A DNA stretch of 64,000 nucleotides from Archivesica marissinica (taxonomy: Eukaryota > Mollusca > Bivalvia > Venerida > Vesicomyidae), in assembly GCA_014843695.1 (NCBI GenBank), contig CM026390.1, positions 16,676,759 to 16,740,758 of the forward strand. Direction: 5' to 3'. The notes beneath the pieces are model-generated. The model saw only the letters and a list, made by a program, of their open reading frames with translations, had not been told where the DNA came from and did no database searches. Position 1 is the first letter of the stretch, and every line of letters begins with the position of its first letter. Shown one piece after another: positions 1 to 11,771 of this stretch. Both the position numbers and the translations under genes were made by a program.

Positions 1-134
1 TCGATTGCGAGTGTGGGTCATATTTATTGCAATAAATGCCACTTCCTGGATATGTTTTATAGCCTACCATGCTCGACAAGCATCAAATCATACCCAACTT
101 GTTTCTTTACCATAAAGACCGAGCTTCTGAACCA

Positions 135-397
135 TTAACCCATTCAACACCAAGTAACTGACATGGACTGGTGCACCCATTCAACACCAAGTAACTGACA
201 TGGACTGGTCCATGATATTTTTAGACCAATAAATTAATAAGAAAGTTATATTTGGACAAGTTCATTTATCAAAATGGGTAATTTTGTCTAAAAATAGTAA
301 TATAACTGGTAAAAAGTGTAGATCCTGATGAACCGGCTCATCTGGGTCTACACTATTTGTAAGCCTATTTGGAGGTCTGTAGTGTTGAAAGGGTTAA
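135..397 (+). mobile_element. TTAA-flanked MITE, family D, copy 1
   Basis: TTAA-CCCATTCAACACCA ... AGTGTTGAAAGGG-TTAA. The left end carries a 35-bp tandem duplication and the central hairpin is shortened. TTAA target and CCC/GGG ends are piggyBac hallmarks. Confidence 0.8.
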
Positions 398-562
398 TCA
401 TATATTTTATAAATTTGCTATGGACCTATTATTGAATGAATCCAGATAAATACCGTAGTTGTCCTATGTAAGAAGCAGAAGTACAAGATGAAATTCAGGT
501 GCCAGTTTCACAAACTTATGATATGTCGTATAATGAAAATTAGCGATATATGCTATTGAATG

Positions 563-792
563 ATTAGTTTATACAAATTTATTTTAGCTCGATTGCGAAA
601 CATGTTCTTACAACTTATAATCACTCTTGAGACCTCATTCCTGATGGAATCCATCGCCACGAGGGAGAGAAAAGAGGCAATGTGGAAATTAAATGCCTTG
701 CCTAAGGGCACAATCGTAACGGCTCCAGCGGGGCTCGAACTCCGGACATTTTGCACCTGAATGAATGCGCATCCACTGCGCTATCACTACCA
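563..792 (-). mobile_element. tRNA-derived SINE, family B, copy 1
   Basis: Reverse: head TAGCGCAGTGGAT, B-box region GAGTTCGAGCCCCGC, body CCTTAGGCAAGGCATTTAA, tail ATTAAGCTAAAATAAATTTG type. Flanked by near-identical TATTGAATGATT and TATTGGATGATT. Confidence 0.8.
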
Positions 793-1004
793 CAATTATT
801 GGATGATTGTTTTAGATCTATGCAGTCATCTTACAATAGGTGTTTACATGCATGCAGTCGTGATAAAGTCACCTGATTATTAAACAGTTTCAGCAGAGGG
901 CAAATCTGCCAAATATTTAATAATTTTAAAAAATCCTCTAGCCATATCCGATAGATCTTTGCTTACTAGCAGTGAAGATAACAGTCAAATATGTCATGGA
1001 ATTG

Positions 1005-1612
1005 TGTCGTTGTAACATGGAATTTCATTAGAATTATGCCGTTGTGACATGGAATTCCATTAGAATTGTCATTGTGACATGGAATTTTATTAGAATTATG
1101 TCGTTGTGACATGTAATTACATTAGAATTGTGTCGTTACAACATGTAATTACATTAGAATTGTGTTATTACAACATGCAATTACATTAGAATTGTGTCGT
1201 TGCAACATGTAATTACATTAGAATTGTGTTGTTGCAACATGTAATTACATTAGAATTGTGTTGTTACAACATGTAATTACATTAGAATTGTGTCGTTACA
1301 ACATGTAATTACATTAGAATTGTGTTGTTACAACATGTAATTACATTAGAATTGTGTTATTACAACATGCAATTACATTAGAATTGTGTTGTTACAACAT
1401 GTAATTACATTAGAATTGTGTCGTTACAACATGTAATTACATTAGAATTGTGTCGTTATGTCGTTACAACATGTAATTACATTAGAATTGTGTCGTTACA
1501 ACATGCAATTACATTAGAATTGTGTCGTTACAGCATGCAATTACATTAGAATTGTGTCGTTTCGACATGGAATTTTATTGGAATGTGTCATTACGACATG
1601 CAATTACATTAG
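1005..1612. repeat. 32-bp minisatellite
   Basis: Unit ACATGTAATTACATTAGAAT plus TGTGTCGTTACA, about 19 copies. Early copies have GGAATT for GTAATT; the array decays at both ends. Confidence 0.95.
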
Positions 1613-1702
1613 AATGCTACCATTATTTTATCTATTTATATACAATGCATTAAATTTGCTGAAACAAGCCCCTTTTAGAACCATACCATGCTTTTGGGAC
1701 AT

Positions 1703-4365
1703 TGATATTGATAAATATGTTGGGGTGGGATGGGATACTGATAAATATGTTGTTGGTGGGGTGGGATACTGATAAATATGTTGGGGTGGGATGGGATACT
1801 GATAAATATGTTGGGAGGTGGGGTGGGATACTTGATAAATATGTTGGGGTGGGATACTGATAAATATGTTGGGGGTGGGGCAAGCTACTGATAAATATGT
1901 TGGGGGTGGGGCGAGATACTGATAAATATGTTGGGGGTGGGGCGAGATACTGATAAATATGTTGGAGGTGGGGTGGGATACTGATAAATATGTTGGGGTG
2001 GGATACTGATAAATATGTTGGGGGTGGGGCGAGATACTGATAAATATGTTGTTGGTGGGGTGGGATACTGATAAATATGTTGTTGGTGGGGTGGGATACT
2101 GATAAATATGTTGGGGTGGGATACTGATAAATATGTTGGGGGTGGGGTGGGATACTGATAATATGTTGGGGGTGGGGTGGGATACTGATAAATATGTTGG
2201 GGGTGGGGTGGGATACTGATAAATATGTTGGGGGTGGGGTGGGATACTGATAAATATGTTGGGGGTGGGGTGGGATACTGATAAATATGTTGTTGGTGGG
2301 GTGGGATACTGATAAATATGTTGGGGGTGGGGTGGGATACTGATAAATATGTTGGGGTGGGATACTGATAAATATGTTGGGGTGGGATACTGATAAATAT
2401 GTTGGGGTGGGATACTGATAAATATGTTGGGGTGGAGTGGGATACTGATAAATATGTTGTTGGTGGTGTGGGATACTGATAAATATGTTGAGGGTGGGGT
2501 GGGATACTGATAAATATGTTGTTGGTGGGGTGGGATACTGATAAATATGTTGTTGGTGGGGTGGGATACTGATAAATATGTTGGAGGTGGGGTGGGATAC
2601 TGATAAATATGTTGTGGTGGTGTGGGATACTGATAAATATGTTGGGGTGGAGTGGGATATTGATAAATATGTTGGGGGTGGGGTGGGATACTGATAAATA
2701 TGTTGGGGTGGGATACTGATAAATATGTTGGGGTGGGATACTGATAAATATGTTGTTGGTGGGGTGGGATACTGATAAATATGTTGGGAGGTGGGGTGGG
2801 ATACTGATAAATATGTTGGGGTGGGATACTGATAAATATGTTGGGGGTGGGGCAAGCTACTGATAAATATGTTGGGGGTGGGGCGAGATACTGATAAATA
2901 TGTTGGGGGTGGGGCGAGATACTGATAAATATGTTGGAGGTGGGGTGGGATACTGATAAATATGTTGGGGTGGGATACTGATAAATATGTTGGGGGTGGG
3001 GCGAGATACTGATAAATATGTTGTTGGTGGGGGTGGGATACTGATAAATATGTTGTTGGTGGGGTGGGATACTGATAAATATGTTGGGGTGGGATACTGA
3101 TAAATATGTTGGGGGTGGGGTGGGATACTGATAAATATGTTGGGGGTGGGGTGGGATACTGATAAATATGTTGGGGTGGGGTGGGATACTGATAAATATG
3201 TTGTTGGTGGGGTGGGATACTGATAAATATGTTGGGGGTGGGGTGGGATACTGATAAATATGTTGTTGGTGGGGTGGGATATGATAAATATGTTGGGGTG
3301 GGATACTGATAAATATGTTGGGTGGGATACTGATAAATATGTTGGGGTGGGATACTGATAAATATGTTGGGGTGGGATACTGATAAATATGTTGGGGTGG
3401 AGTGGGATACTGATAAATATGTTGTTGGTGGTGTGGGATACTGATAAATATGTTGGGGGTGGGGTGGGATACTGATAAATATGTTGTTGGTGGGGTGGGA
3501 TACTGATAAATATGTTGTTGGTGGGGTGGGATACTGATAAATATGTTGGAGGTGGGGTGGGATACTGATAAATATGTTGTTGGTGGTGTGGGATACTGAT
3601 AAATATGTTGGGGTGGAGTGGGATATTGATAAATATGTTGGGGGTGGGTGGGATACTGATAAATATGTTGGGGTGGGATACTGATAATATGTTGGGGTGG
3701 GATACTGATAAATATGTTGGAGGTGGGGTGGGATATTGATAAATATGTTGGGGGTGGGGTGGGATACTGATAAATATGTTGTTGGTGGGGTGGGATACTG
3801 ATAAATATGTTGTTGGTGAGGTGGGATACTGATAAATATGTTGGGGTGGGATGGGATACTGATAAATATGTTGGGTGGGGGGTGGGATACTGATAAATAT
3901 GTTGGGGTGGGATACTGATAAATATGTTGGAGGTGGGGTGGGATATTGATAAATATGTTGTTGGTGGGGTGGGATACTGATAAATATGTTGTTGGTGGGG
4001 TGGGATACTGATAAATATGTTGTTGGTGGGGTGGGATACTGATAAATATGTTGGGGTGGGGTGGGATACTGATAAATATGTTGGGGTGGGGTGGGATACT
4101 GATAAATATGTTGTTGGTGGGGTGGGATACTGATAAATATGTTGGGGTGGGGTGGGATACTGATAAATATGTTGGGGGTGGGGTGGGATACTGATAAATA
4201 TGTTGGAGGGTGGGGTGGGATACTGATAAATATGTTGGGGTGGGATACTGATAAATATGTTGGAGGTTGGGTGGGATACTGATAAATATGTTGGGGTGGG
4301 GTGGGATACTGATAAATATGTTGGGGGTGGGGTGAGATACTTATAAATATTGTGGGAGGATGGGG
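1703..4365. repeat. G-rich 22-31-bp minisatellite, 2.7 kb
   Basis: Unit TGATAAATATGTTGGGGGTG plus a GGGTGGGATAC ending, with length variants (GTTGGGGTGGGATAC, GTTGTTGGTGGGG). About 95 units. It is open on the minus strand over 401 and 520 codons only because it repeats; composition is not that of a protein. Confidence 0.96.
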
Positions 4366-4663
4366 TGTAATGTACAAGGTTGCAACTGCCTGCGTTCCTT
4401 TATATCTTGGATTTGGCACGAAACTATCTATCTGCCTTGTTTATCTTATATGCTCCAAGAACAGTTTGCCACAAACGTCCACAATTTGCAGTTAGTACCT
4501 TCCAACTATCGGCATGCAGTTCAATGATCAGACTATCTCTTACTGTATCTTCATTATTTTAGTGAGAAAACATGTTACAAATGTATGTATGAAATGCAAG
4601 GTTGTATTTATTTGTTTGCAGTCTATATAAAAGTATTTGACATGAAAATTAAAACTTTGTGTG

Positions 4664-4697
4664 TGTGGGGGGGGGGGGGTGGGGGTGAGGGGGGGTC
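4664..4697 (+). repeat. G tract
   Basis: GTGTGTG then two long G runs split by T and GA. Low-complexity DNA. Confidence 0.85.
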
Positions 4698-5321
4698 ATA
4701 TAAAATGTACAAACATATATTACCATTATAATAAGCAGAGATGTTGCATGTTCTGTGTCGTCTGATCTGGCTCTAGGCTGCTTTTGAATAGCAGGCTACT
4801 GGTTAATTGATTTTCATATTTATTTGCGTGATACTATTCACAGTGCAGATAATTTGTTGTACGGAGTGTATATTAACAATAGTTCCTTCACGTTTTGAAA
4901 ATTACTCACATTTGTGTTTCTAAAGGAAATGACAGTTCTCTATTCAGGTCCTGTATATTGGTGCGGAAGTGCTCCCTTGTCTGGTTCCTAAATCCATGAT
5001 TGTTGTCACCAAGACCGGATCCAATTTAAAATATTATATTTACATTGTTGGTATGTTCGCCATGTTGAGCACCTTCCAGTCTACTGCTGTTACATTACGG
5101 TAAATGCAGCTGCCCCTGGCACATTGCTGATTTGTTAAAGTTGTTTGACGTCACAAATCGGACCCGTTTCTATACTGTTTACAATAATACCACGTGGTGC
5201 ATTAGTAATGTAGCTATTCCATTAATTGAACCAAACCGACGTAAATACACGTTTAACAAAACTTTTGTACCATTTATGGTCATATACAGTCTTGAAATGT
5301 TCAGAAAATATAATGTAGATA

Positions 5322-5666
5322 CAGTCAAGCATGTCTTAACCCTTTCCCTTAAACTATTAAGCAGCCACCTGTGCTAAGCAGCCACTTTCTGAGATTCCCT
5401 AGACTGGCTGCTTAACCCATTCAACACCAAGTAACTCACATGGACTGGTCCATGATATTCATAAACCAATAAATGAATCAAAAAATCACATTTGGACAAG
5501 TTCATTTATCAAAATGGGTAATTATGTCTAAAAATAGTCATATCACTGGCAAAAAGTGCAGATCCTGATGAGACGGCTCGTCACGAGCCGGCTCATCTGG
5601 ATCTACACTTTTTGTAAGCCTATTTAGAGGTCTGTGGTGTTGAAAGGGTTAAGACAGGTTTGACTG
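5322..5666. mobile_element. Element E copy 1, interrupted by MITE D
   Basis: TA-CAGTCAAGCATG ... CAGGTTTGACTG-TA, with the AAGCAGCCAC body. Contains the D copy at 5412-5652. Confidence 0.75.
5412..5652 (+). mobile_element. MITE family D, copy 2, nested in element E
   Basis: About 237 bp between two TTAA. A central palindrome GATCCtGATGAGaCGGCTCG / CGAGCCGgCTCATCtGGATC follows an A/T-rich left arm. It sits inside the MITE at 5322-5666; other copies of that MITE show the unfilled site (GCTGCTTAAGG or similar). Confidence 0.9.
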
Positions 5667-6269
5667 TACTTGTATTATTATTATATTTACATTGTTGGTA
5701 TGTTCGCCATGTTGAGCACCTTCCAGTCTACTCAGTTTACATTCCAGTAAATGCAGCTGCCCCTGGCACATTGCTGATTGGTTAATGTTTATGATTGACG
5801 TCGCCAATTATATAGCGCGCTGTTCCACTGATTGATTTGAAATGACATAATGTATAGCACAACTGTTAATGTCATTTAAAGTCTTGAAACCGGCAGAAAA
5901 TGCAATGTAAATGTAACATATAAAATCAACCTGTGTTTCGTTTATGGGGGTATACAATGCATTTGTGATGTTTAACGTGTACTAAAGAGGCCACCAACCT
6001 CCCAACCCACCCCCTCCACGCACAAATACATGTATAATGCAAAACTATTTAATGGAGAAAATCTCAATAAGCTTTAAGCTTCCGATTTAATCCATTTTCG
6101 TTTTGTATACAATGTATATGTAATGTACATTATTATCGAATAAATATGTTTAAACCAAAACTATTTATATAAACAAGGGAGATGATATGATAGTTTCATG
6201 ATGAACATGCGGTTACACGACTAACCCAACACTCCTTGAACAAGTTATTGCACACACCTTTTTTTATTC

Positions 6270-6480
6270 ATTTATTTATTTTTGCCCACTGGGGCAACCG
6301 GAGCAATGCCTCCTGCAGTATACCTAGTACCATATTAGTATTCATTTTAGTCTTTGGCAGATAGTGCTAGATATAGAAAACACTCCAATTCCAGGGAATT
6401 CCTGGTTCTTTTACATGCCCGGTGCATAGTACCGAGACAAGAGGTCCTCGGTTAATAGTGCAATTTGAAAGACTGTTAAT
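6270..6480 (+). repeat. Interspersed repeat G, diverged
   Basis: GCAATGCCTCCTGCAG, TGGTTCTTTTACATGCCCGG and GAAAGACTGTTAAT keep the order of the family, with many changes. Confidence 0.55.
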
Positions 6481-6491
6481 ATTATTATGGA

Positions 6492-6755
6492 GTCCGCCTC
6501 CGTGGTCGAGTGGTTAAGGTCGCTGACTTGTATACCACTGTAACCTATCATCACTGATGGTCACGGGTTCGAGCCCCGCTCAGGCCGTGTCTCATTTATA
6601 TGAAAAAGTTGGCAGTTTCTTACGGAGGTTGGTGCACCCCCAAGTACTGGTTAACCGCTGGAGCCTGCCCAGGAAAGGTGTTGTTAGGTAAACTTCCCAC
6701 CGGCGATATAGCCCAAAATGGTGCTGATACAGGCGTAAAACCCGAAATATAATAA
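6492..6755 (+). mobile_element. tRNA-derived SINE, family A, copy 1
   Basis: Head TCCGCCTCCGTGGTCGAGTG has an A box (TGGTCGAGTGG); GGTTCGAGCCC is the B box. A tail with GGCGATATAGCCCAAAATGG and GGCGTAAAACCCGAAATATA follows. The head resembles a tRNA with a long variable arm (Leu/Ser). Confidence 0.85.
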
Positions 6756-7789
6756 TATATATAATATTATTATGGTCAAGACGTGCAATCCTGGGTTTCG
6801 GAGTCCAACATGTTAACCACTGGATCACTGACCCGTCTATAATTTAGACTAGTAGATCTGTATTATTTATTTGACCTTGAATAGTAAGCCATTAGCAACA
6901 CATTATTACATTATTGTTGTGGACAAAACGGCAATTACATCTATTATGTTAAACATTAAATACAATATACCTATTAAGTGAATATGATTTGTGAATACGA
7001 CAAGGTGTGAATATTACAGAACACTGACTAGCTGGACTAAATTATTTTGGGTTTGAAAATGTTGAATATAAACATTAAAATCCACATAGGAAATATTATT
7101 GAAAATTAGTAGTTTAAATAAAAACTTTTCCAAGAAGTGGTTGGTAAGTCGTGCAAGCAAATGTTGGTAAATTGTGCCACCCCCAACATGTAGGTATGTG
7201 TAACCCAATCCGTAGGAATGTGGGTTATACTTTTTGACTGCGCATGTCTGTTTGTCTAACTCAAGTTATAGATGAATTTTGATGTAGCTTTTTGGATATA
7301 TAGGGGTTACTCCAGGAGAATGTGGTTTGATTTTGGGAGATTTTGGTTGCGGCATGCGGTCAACCCAGAGCGGGGTTTGCATCTCTCCGAGCGCTATTCT
7401 AGTTTATTGTTGTGGCTGAAGCTAGTCAAGAATATTTCTGCGATATAAAAGAATTATCTTAGTTATTTCATTGAAATGTTTATTTCATTTACTGGAGACC
7501 CGCTTTTAGTAATGAACACTATATTTTATTTTGTGTGTTTGTGTGGGTGATATTTCATGTAAGTACCGGTATTCAAAGAAGGCCAGTCTTTATTTACAAA
7601 TTGTGTCATTTTGATGGCTACATGACAACAATGTACATATATTAAAATTTTATATATTAAAATGTTATTATAATAACCCGTGAATCTATTTTACATTTAT
7701 AAATTGAACATCAAAACATGTTTCTGGTAAATTGTGTTGTAATGATGAAACTGTTGAGGTTCAATAAGCAGATAGATTACATTGGTTGA
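6756..7789. other. Unannotated AT-rich stretch
   Basis: I see no gene, element ends or tandem structure here. Short frames lack splice context and family motifs. Confidence 0.6.
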
Positions 7790-8015
7790 TTAACCCTTTC
7801 CTTCATAGAGATTTAGGTTTAATATACTGTTTTATCTCCATTTAGCTATCATGCAGTGGATAAGTAGTCACCATATCTATCCCACCTCCATAGATATTAC
7901 TGGGACTACATGAGATTCTGGGCTTTATTATGAACATTGGTTTGGCTACTACATTGTCAATGTATGTCGTATTGGTAATGGCGTCAAGAGGTGCTTCTAT
8001 GAGGGAAAGGGTTAA
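7790..8015 (+). mobile_element. TTAA-flanked MITE, family H, copy 1
   Basis: TTAA-CCCTTTCCTTCAT ... ATGAGGGAAAGGG-TTAA, 226 bp. Same target and CCC/GGG ends as family D but otherwise unrelated. Copy 2 at 39009. Confidence 0.8.
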
Positions 8016-8641
8016 AGGCGAACATTTCCCTACCGATGCCAAGTGTGAATCCCAATTATTTCCCACATTGATGTTTTGTATTTATGTTTGTTTTTTTTTG
8101 GGGGGGGGGGTCATTCATTGCAAGCATAATCTAGTTTGGATTCAAGAACCATATATCATACAATTAAACTTTAACGAGCAATTTAAGCCGTGAACAGACA
8201 AAGAACAACAGCTTACATTACTTATACCGGATTGCACCAACTTGCTAAATGCTCCATGTAGGAGAGGAATTGATATAAGATTGTATTTATCTTGTTTTCC
8301 AATCCTTTGTTATCTTCCTGCAACCTGTGTGTTTACAATTTCCATGCATATATGCTCTTTGTACAAAAGAAGAACAATAAATAAAGTTTAAGCTAAAGGC
8401 GAACAGCATTGAAGTAAGACTGTTTGATATAAACCTGTACATGTGTGAGCTACCCGATAACGAAACCGTCATTATGCTGATCATAACACAATTTGAGATA
8501 ATGGCGTATTGTTTGCGTTCAATGTGAGATGAGCAGATATCGTCCCTGATTGTGAAAATACATTCTTCATTTCAGACCAATTGATGAACTCTCTAGATAT
8601 TTTTGTTCTGAGATTGATTGGTTTGGTCCAGTTGTAGTTGG

Positions 8642-8850
8642 CTGTCAGATTGGCACAGTGGTTAGCGCGCTCGCTTCTCACCAATGCAACCCATGCATGT
8701 GAGATGGTACCGTGGTCGCCAGATCGGACAGGTGGGTTTTCCCCGGGTACTCCGGTTTCCTCCCACACGAATGACATTTACACTTTCATCCGCGTCAACG
8801 AGAGTGATTAATATAAGTTGTTGAAACTTGCTTTGCAATAAAAGTTTAGT
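8642..8850 (+). mobile_element. tRNA-derived SINE, family C, copy 1
   Basis: Head TTGGCACAGTGGTTAGCGCG, then CGCCAGATCGGACAGGTGGG, CCGGTTTCCTCCCACACGAA, tail GAGAGTGATTAATATAAGTT and TTGCAATAAA. The tail is shared with family B. Confidence 0.82.
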
Positions 8851-9558
8851 AGTTGGCTAAGTTATTCTGGTGGTTAGATCTGCTAGAGCACGCCAATCTG
8901 CAACATTTGTGGGGTTGTGGCACTTTTCTCATTTCGACGCCCATTTAATATCCAGGAATGAAGATAATTATTTACTCTCACTGCCGGAAAACCACAAGTC
9001 CATGTATGTCCCATATATACCAGCGTATAGCACGTGTGTGGAAAATCTAGAACTACACTGAACTGAACGACCTTAAAAACGCACCACTTTCATCGGGGGT
9101 ATTTTTGGCGTAAGACCCGTTTTCAAAACTAGCATGTTCATACAGTAAAGTTTATCGAAATAAATTGGATAGAGACATCAATAGCAGTACAATCATGTAT
9201 TTTTATATATGCCAAAATTTATGAAAATCCACAAAATACAAATTTTAAAACATCGCCCATATTTATATTATGTGGGTGCGTTTTTAAAATCGTTCAGCGT
9301 ACATGTTGGTGCATATCATCATTTAGATATGTAGAATCACTGTTCTGTAGAAATGTCTCCGAAGAAGAAGAAGAAAAAATATCGTATGTACACTGTATTA
9401 TATTTCATTATCTATGTGATAAACTAATCGTATAATAACTGTTTTTGTGTTTGTTTTGTTACAGACGTTTTACTGTGCATTTTGGAAGCCACTGCTTTTA
9501 AAATCAGAAGGATCTTATAATAAAATTGAAAATTATGTGTTGTGTTCTACATGTATTA
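8851..9558. other. No recognised gene; one possible tiny first exon
   Basis: ATG at 9353 gives MSPKKKKKKY before GTATGT at 9384, and a good acceptor (TTTGTTTTGTTACAG) ends at 9465. Joined, the product would be only about 28 residues. Nothing else is seen. Confidence 0.3.
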
Positions 9559-9649
9559 CAGTAAAACCCCCACTAATCCGGACCAGACACACGGTCTGGT
9601 TTAGTAGAGGTTCCGGATTAGAGGGTTTTTATATTTACTATTAGTTTAA

Positions 9650-10398
9650 ACATATTTATTCGAAGTACATATATAAACTTAATTAAATTATATGAACACA
9701 AGGTTGATATGCATTGAAACCGATATGGATTGGGAAACAAGCTTAAAGCTTAGGTCAATCCCTTTCCATGTTGGAGTGCGTTTAACGGGTACACATTGCT
9801 AGGCGAATAGTAATGGCGTGTGGAAGTGTCCACTAAATATAAAATATTTATTCGGATCAAGTACATATATAAAGTTATATGAACACAAAGTTCATATACA
9901 TTAAAACCGATATGGATTTGGAAACAAGCTTAAAGCTTAGGTCAATCCCTTTCCATGTTGGAGTACGTTTAACGGGTACACATTGCTAGGCGAATAGTAA
10001 TGGCGTGTGGAAGTGTCCACTAAATATAAAATATTTATTCGGATCAAGTACATATATAAAGTTATATGAACACAAAGTTCATATACATTAAAACCGATAT
10101 GGATTTGGAAACAAGCTTAAAGCTTAGGTCAATCCCTTTCCATGTTGGAGTACGTTTAACGGGTACACATTGCTAGGCGAATAGTAATGGCGTGTGGAAG
10201 TGTCCACTAAATATAAAATATTTATTCGGATCAAGTACATATATAAAGTTATATGAACACAAAGTTCATATACATTAAAACCGATATGGATTTGGAAACA
10301 AGCTTAAAGCTTAGGTCAATCCCTTTCCATGTTGGAGTACGTTTAACGGGTACACATTGCTAGGCGAATAGTAATGGCGTGTGGAAGTGTCCACTAAA
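9650..10398. repeat. 187-bp tandem repeat, four copies
   Basis: Landmarks TTTATTCGGATCAAGTACAT, GGTCAATCCCTTTCCATGTT and GTGTGGAAGTGTCCACTAAA recur every 187 bp. The last three copies are nearly identical; the first is diverged. Confidence 0.94.
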
Positions 10399-10497
10399 TG
10401 TTATATTTACTATTAATATATAATACATATACAACGTACTAGGATGTACAGTACAACATATGAACATGAAAATAATACAAACACAATAACACACTAG

Positions 10498-11036
10498 CAG
10501 GGTTCATTCTAGGTCAGAATTTTTGGGAGAAGTGAGAAAGCGCGTGATCGCTTCCTTAACCCTTTCAACACCACATACCTCTAAATAGGCTTACAAAAAG
10601 TGTAGATCCAGATGAGCCGGCTCGTGACGAGCCGTCTCATCAGGATCTGCACTTTTTGCCAGTGATATGACTATTTTTAGACATAATTACCCATTTTGAT
10701 AAATGAACTTGTCCAAATGTGATTTTCTGATTCATTTATTGGTTTATGAATATCATGGACCAGTCCATGTGAGTTACTTGGTGTTGAATGGGTTAAATGG
10801 TGTTCTTTAATATACTTCTGCAAAAATAGCGTTAAAATGCACAGTACAACCATTTGAATAGAAGGAGTGCTTTATAATGCGCCAGTGTATCTTACTTACT
10901 AGACAACATTTTGTTTGAAAATCGTAAAAACCAAAAAATGTTGGGTTTTTTTAGGGAGAAGTGGGGCCCCCAGAGGGAGAAGTCAGGGTCCCTAGGGCGA
11001 CTATTTCGCCCACATCGCCCTCTAGAATGATCCCTG
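10498..11036 (-). mobile_element. Element F copy 1, interrupted by a MITE
   Basis: Ends CAGGGTTCATTCTAG and CTAGAATGATCCCTG are inverted; flanked by ACTAG on both sides. About 300 bp of its own plus the D copy at 10556-10796. Confidence 0.85.
10556..10796 (-). mobile_element. MITE family D, copy 3, nested in element F
   Basis: Reverse orientation, complete with TTAA on both sides. It splits element F (10498-11036) at CGCTTCC-TTAA-ATGGTG. F copies at 29953, 38615 and 57461 have the intact site. Confidence 0.9.
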
Positions 11037-11290
11037 ACTAGTACAAATGAGACGTGTACATATACTAGTAGTCATTTTAAATTTGCCCTCTAAAGATAAA
11101 TATATCCTCTATACACATAGATGGAGGTGTTGCCAGTGGATTCCGGATTGTATAGGGGTTTTACTGTATTATTTGCATACTGTGTGCAAAGAAAGAAGGA
11201 GGAACCAATTCAACTTAGAAATTTTAAGCTGAGGTTCTCCATATAAAGGAGGGGTAGATATACAGATAGCACGAAAATTTCCGTTTCAAT

Positions 11291-11488
11291 AATTCTGAAT
11301 TATAGCTGCGGAATATAAATTATGTAAAGAGAGCGATGGGTTCCGAATGTACACGGGCATGCATGGCCCAACGATTCAGGAAAGTCGTACTTCTGAATTA
11401 TAGCTGCGGAATATAAATTATGTAAAGAGAGCGATGGATTCCGAATGTACACGGGCATGCATGGCCCGAACGATTCAGGAAAGTCGTA
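11291..11488. repeat. Tandem duplication of about 100 bp
   Basis: TTCTGAATTATAGCTGCGGA through GATTCAGGAAAGTCGTACTT occurs twice in a row with two or three differences. Confidence 0.9.
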
Positions 11489-11597
11489 CTTTCGGTTTGT
11501 TATATTGGCATAAAACACACATGAGAGGGTTCTACATAAGTATTTTATACTTTCCTCTCAATCCTGTTGACACACTGTATATTATAAAGGACAATAT

Positions 11598-11750
11598 ATG
11601 TCTGTGGCCGAGTGGTTACGGTCGTTGCCATCAAATCACTTGCCTCTCGCTGCTGGTTCGAGGGTCTGGAATTATTTCATCGGAGGAAGCTATCTAGCTG
11701 GCTTGCGGAAGTCGGTGGCTCTATAATAGCTTGAAAGGTGCCATATTACC
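11598..11750 (+). mobile_element. tRNA-derived SINE, fourth family, copy 1
   Basis: TGGCCGAGTGGTTACGG (A box), GCTGGTTCGAGGG (B box), then GGAAGCTATCTAGCTGGCTT. Also at 34361; reverse relatives at 60283 and 38345. Confidence 0.72.
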
Positions 11751-11771
11751 TGTTAGTAAAAAAAAAAAAAA

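Larger units (their letters stand above)
5033..5835. repeat. Direct repeat of about 145 bp flanking nested MITEs
   Basis: 5033-5180 and 5688-5835 share TTTACATTGTTGGTATGTTC, CATGTTGAGCACCTTCCAGT and GCAGCTGCCCCTGGCACATT. Between them lies the E+D nest. Confidence 0.8.
9559..11166. mobile_element. Tigger/pogo-like DNA element M, heavily interrupted
   Basis: CAGTAAAACCCCCACTAATC (left); the right end in reverse reads CAGTAAAACCCCTATACAAT, both followed by CCGGA and both next to TA. Between them lie the 187-bp tandem repeat and element F with its nested MITE. No transposase frame. Ends resemble Tigger/pogo termini (family knowledge). Confidence 0.68.

Noticed and set aside
1650..4419. Minus-strand frames of 401 and 520 codons (Pro/Tyr/Ile/Ser repeats)
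   Set aside because: Pure translation of the G-rich minisatellite, which has no stop on its C-rich strand in any phase. No start context, splice signals or non-repeat domain.
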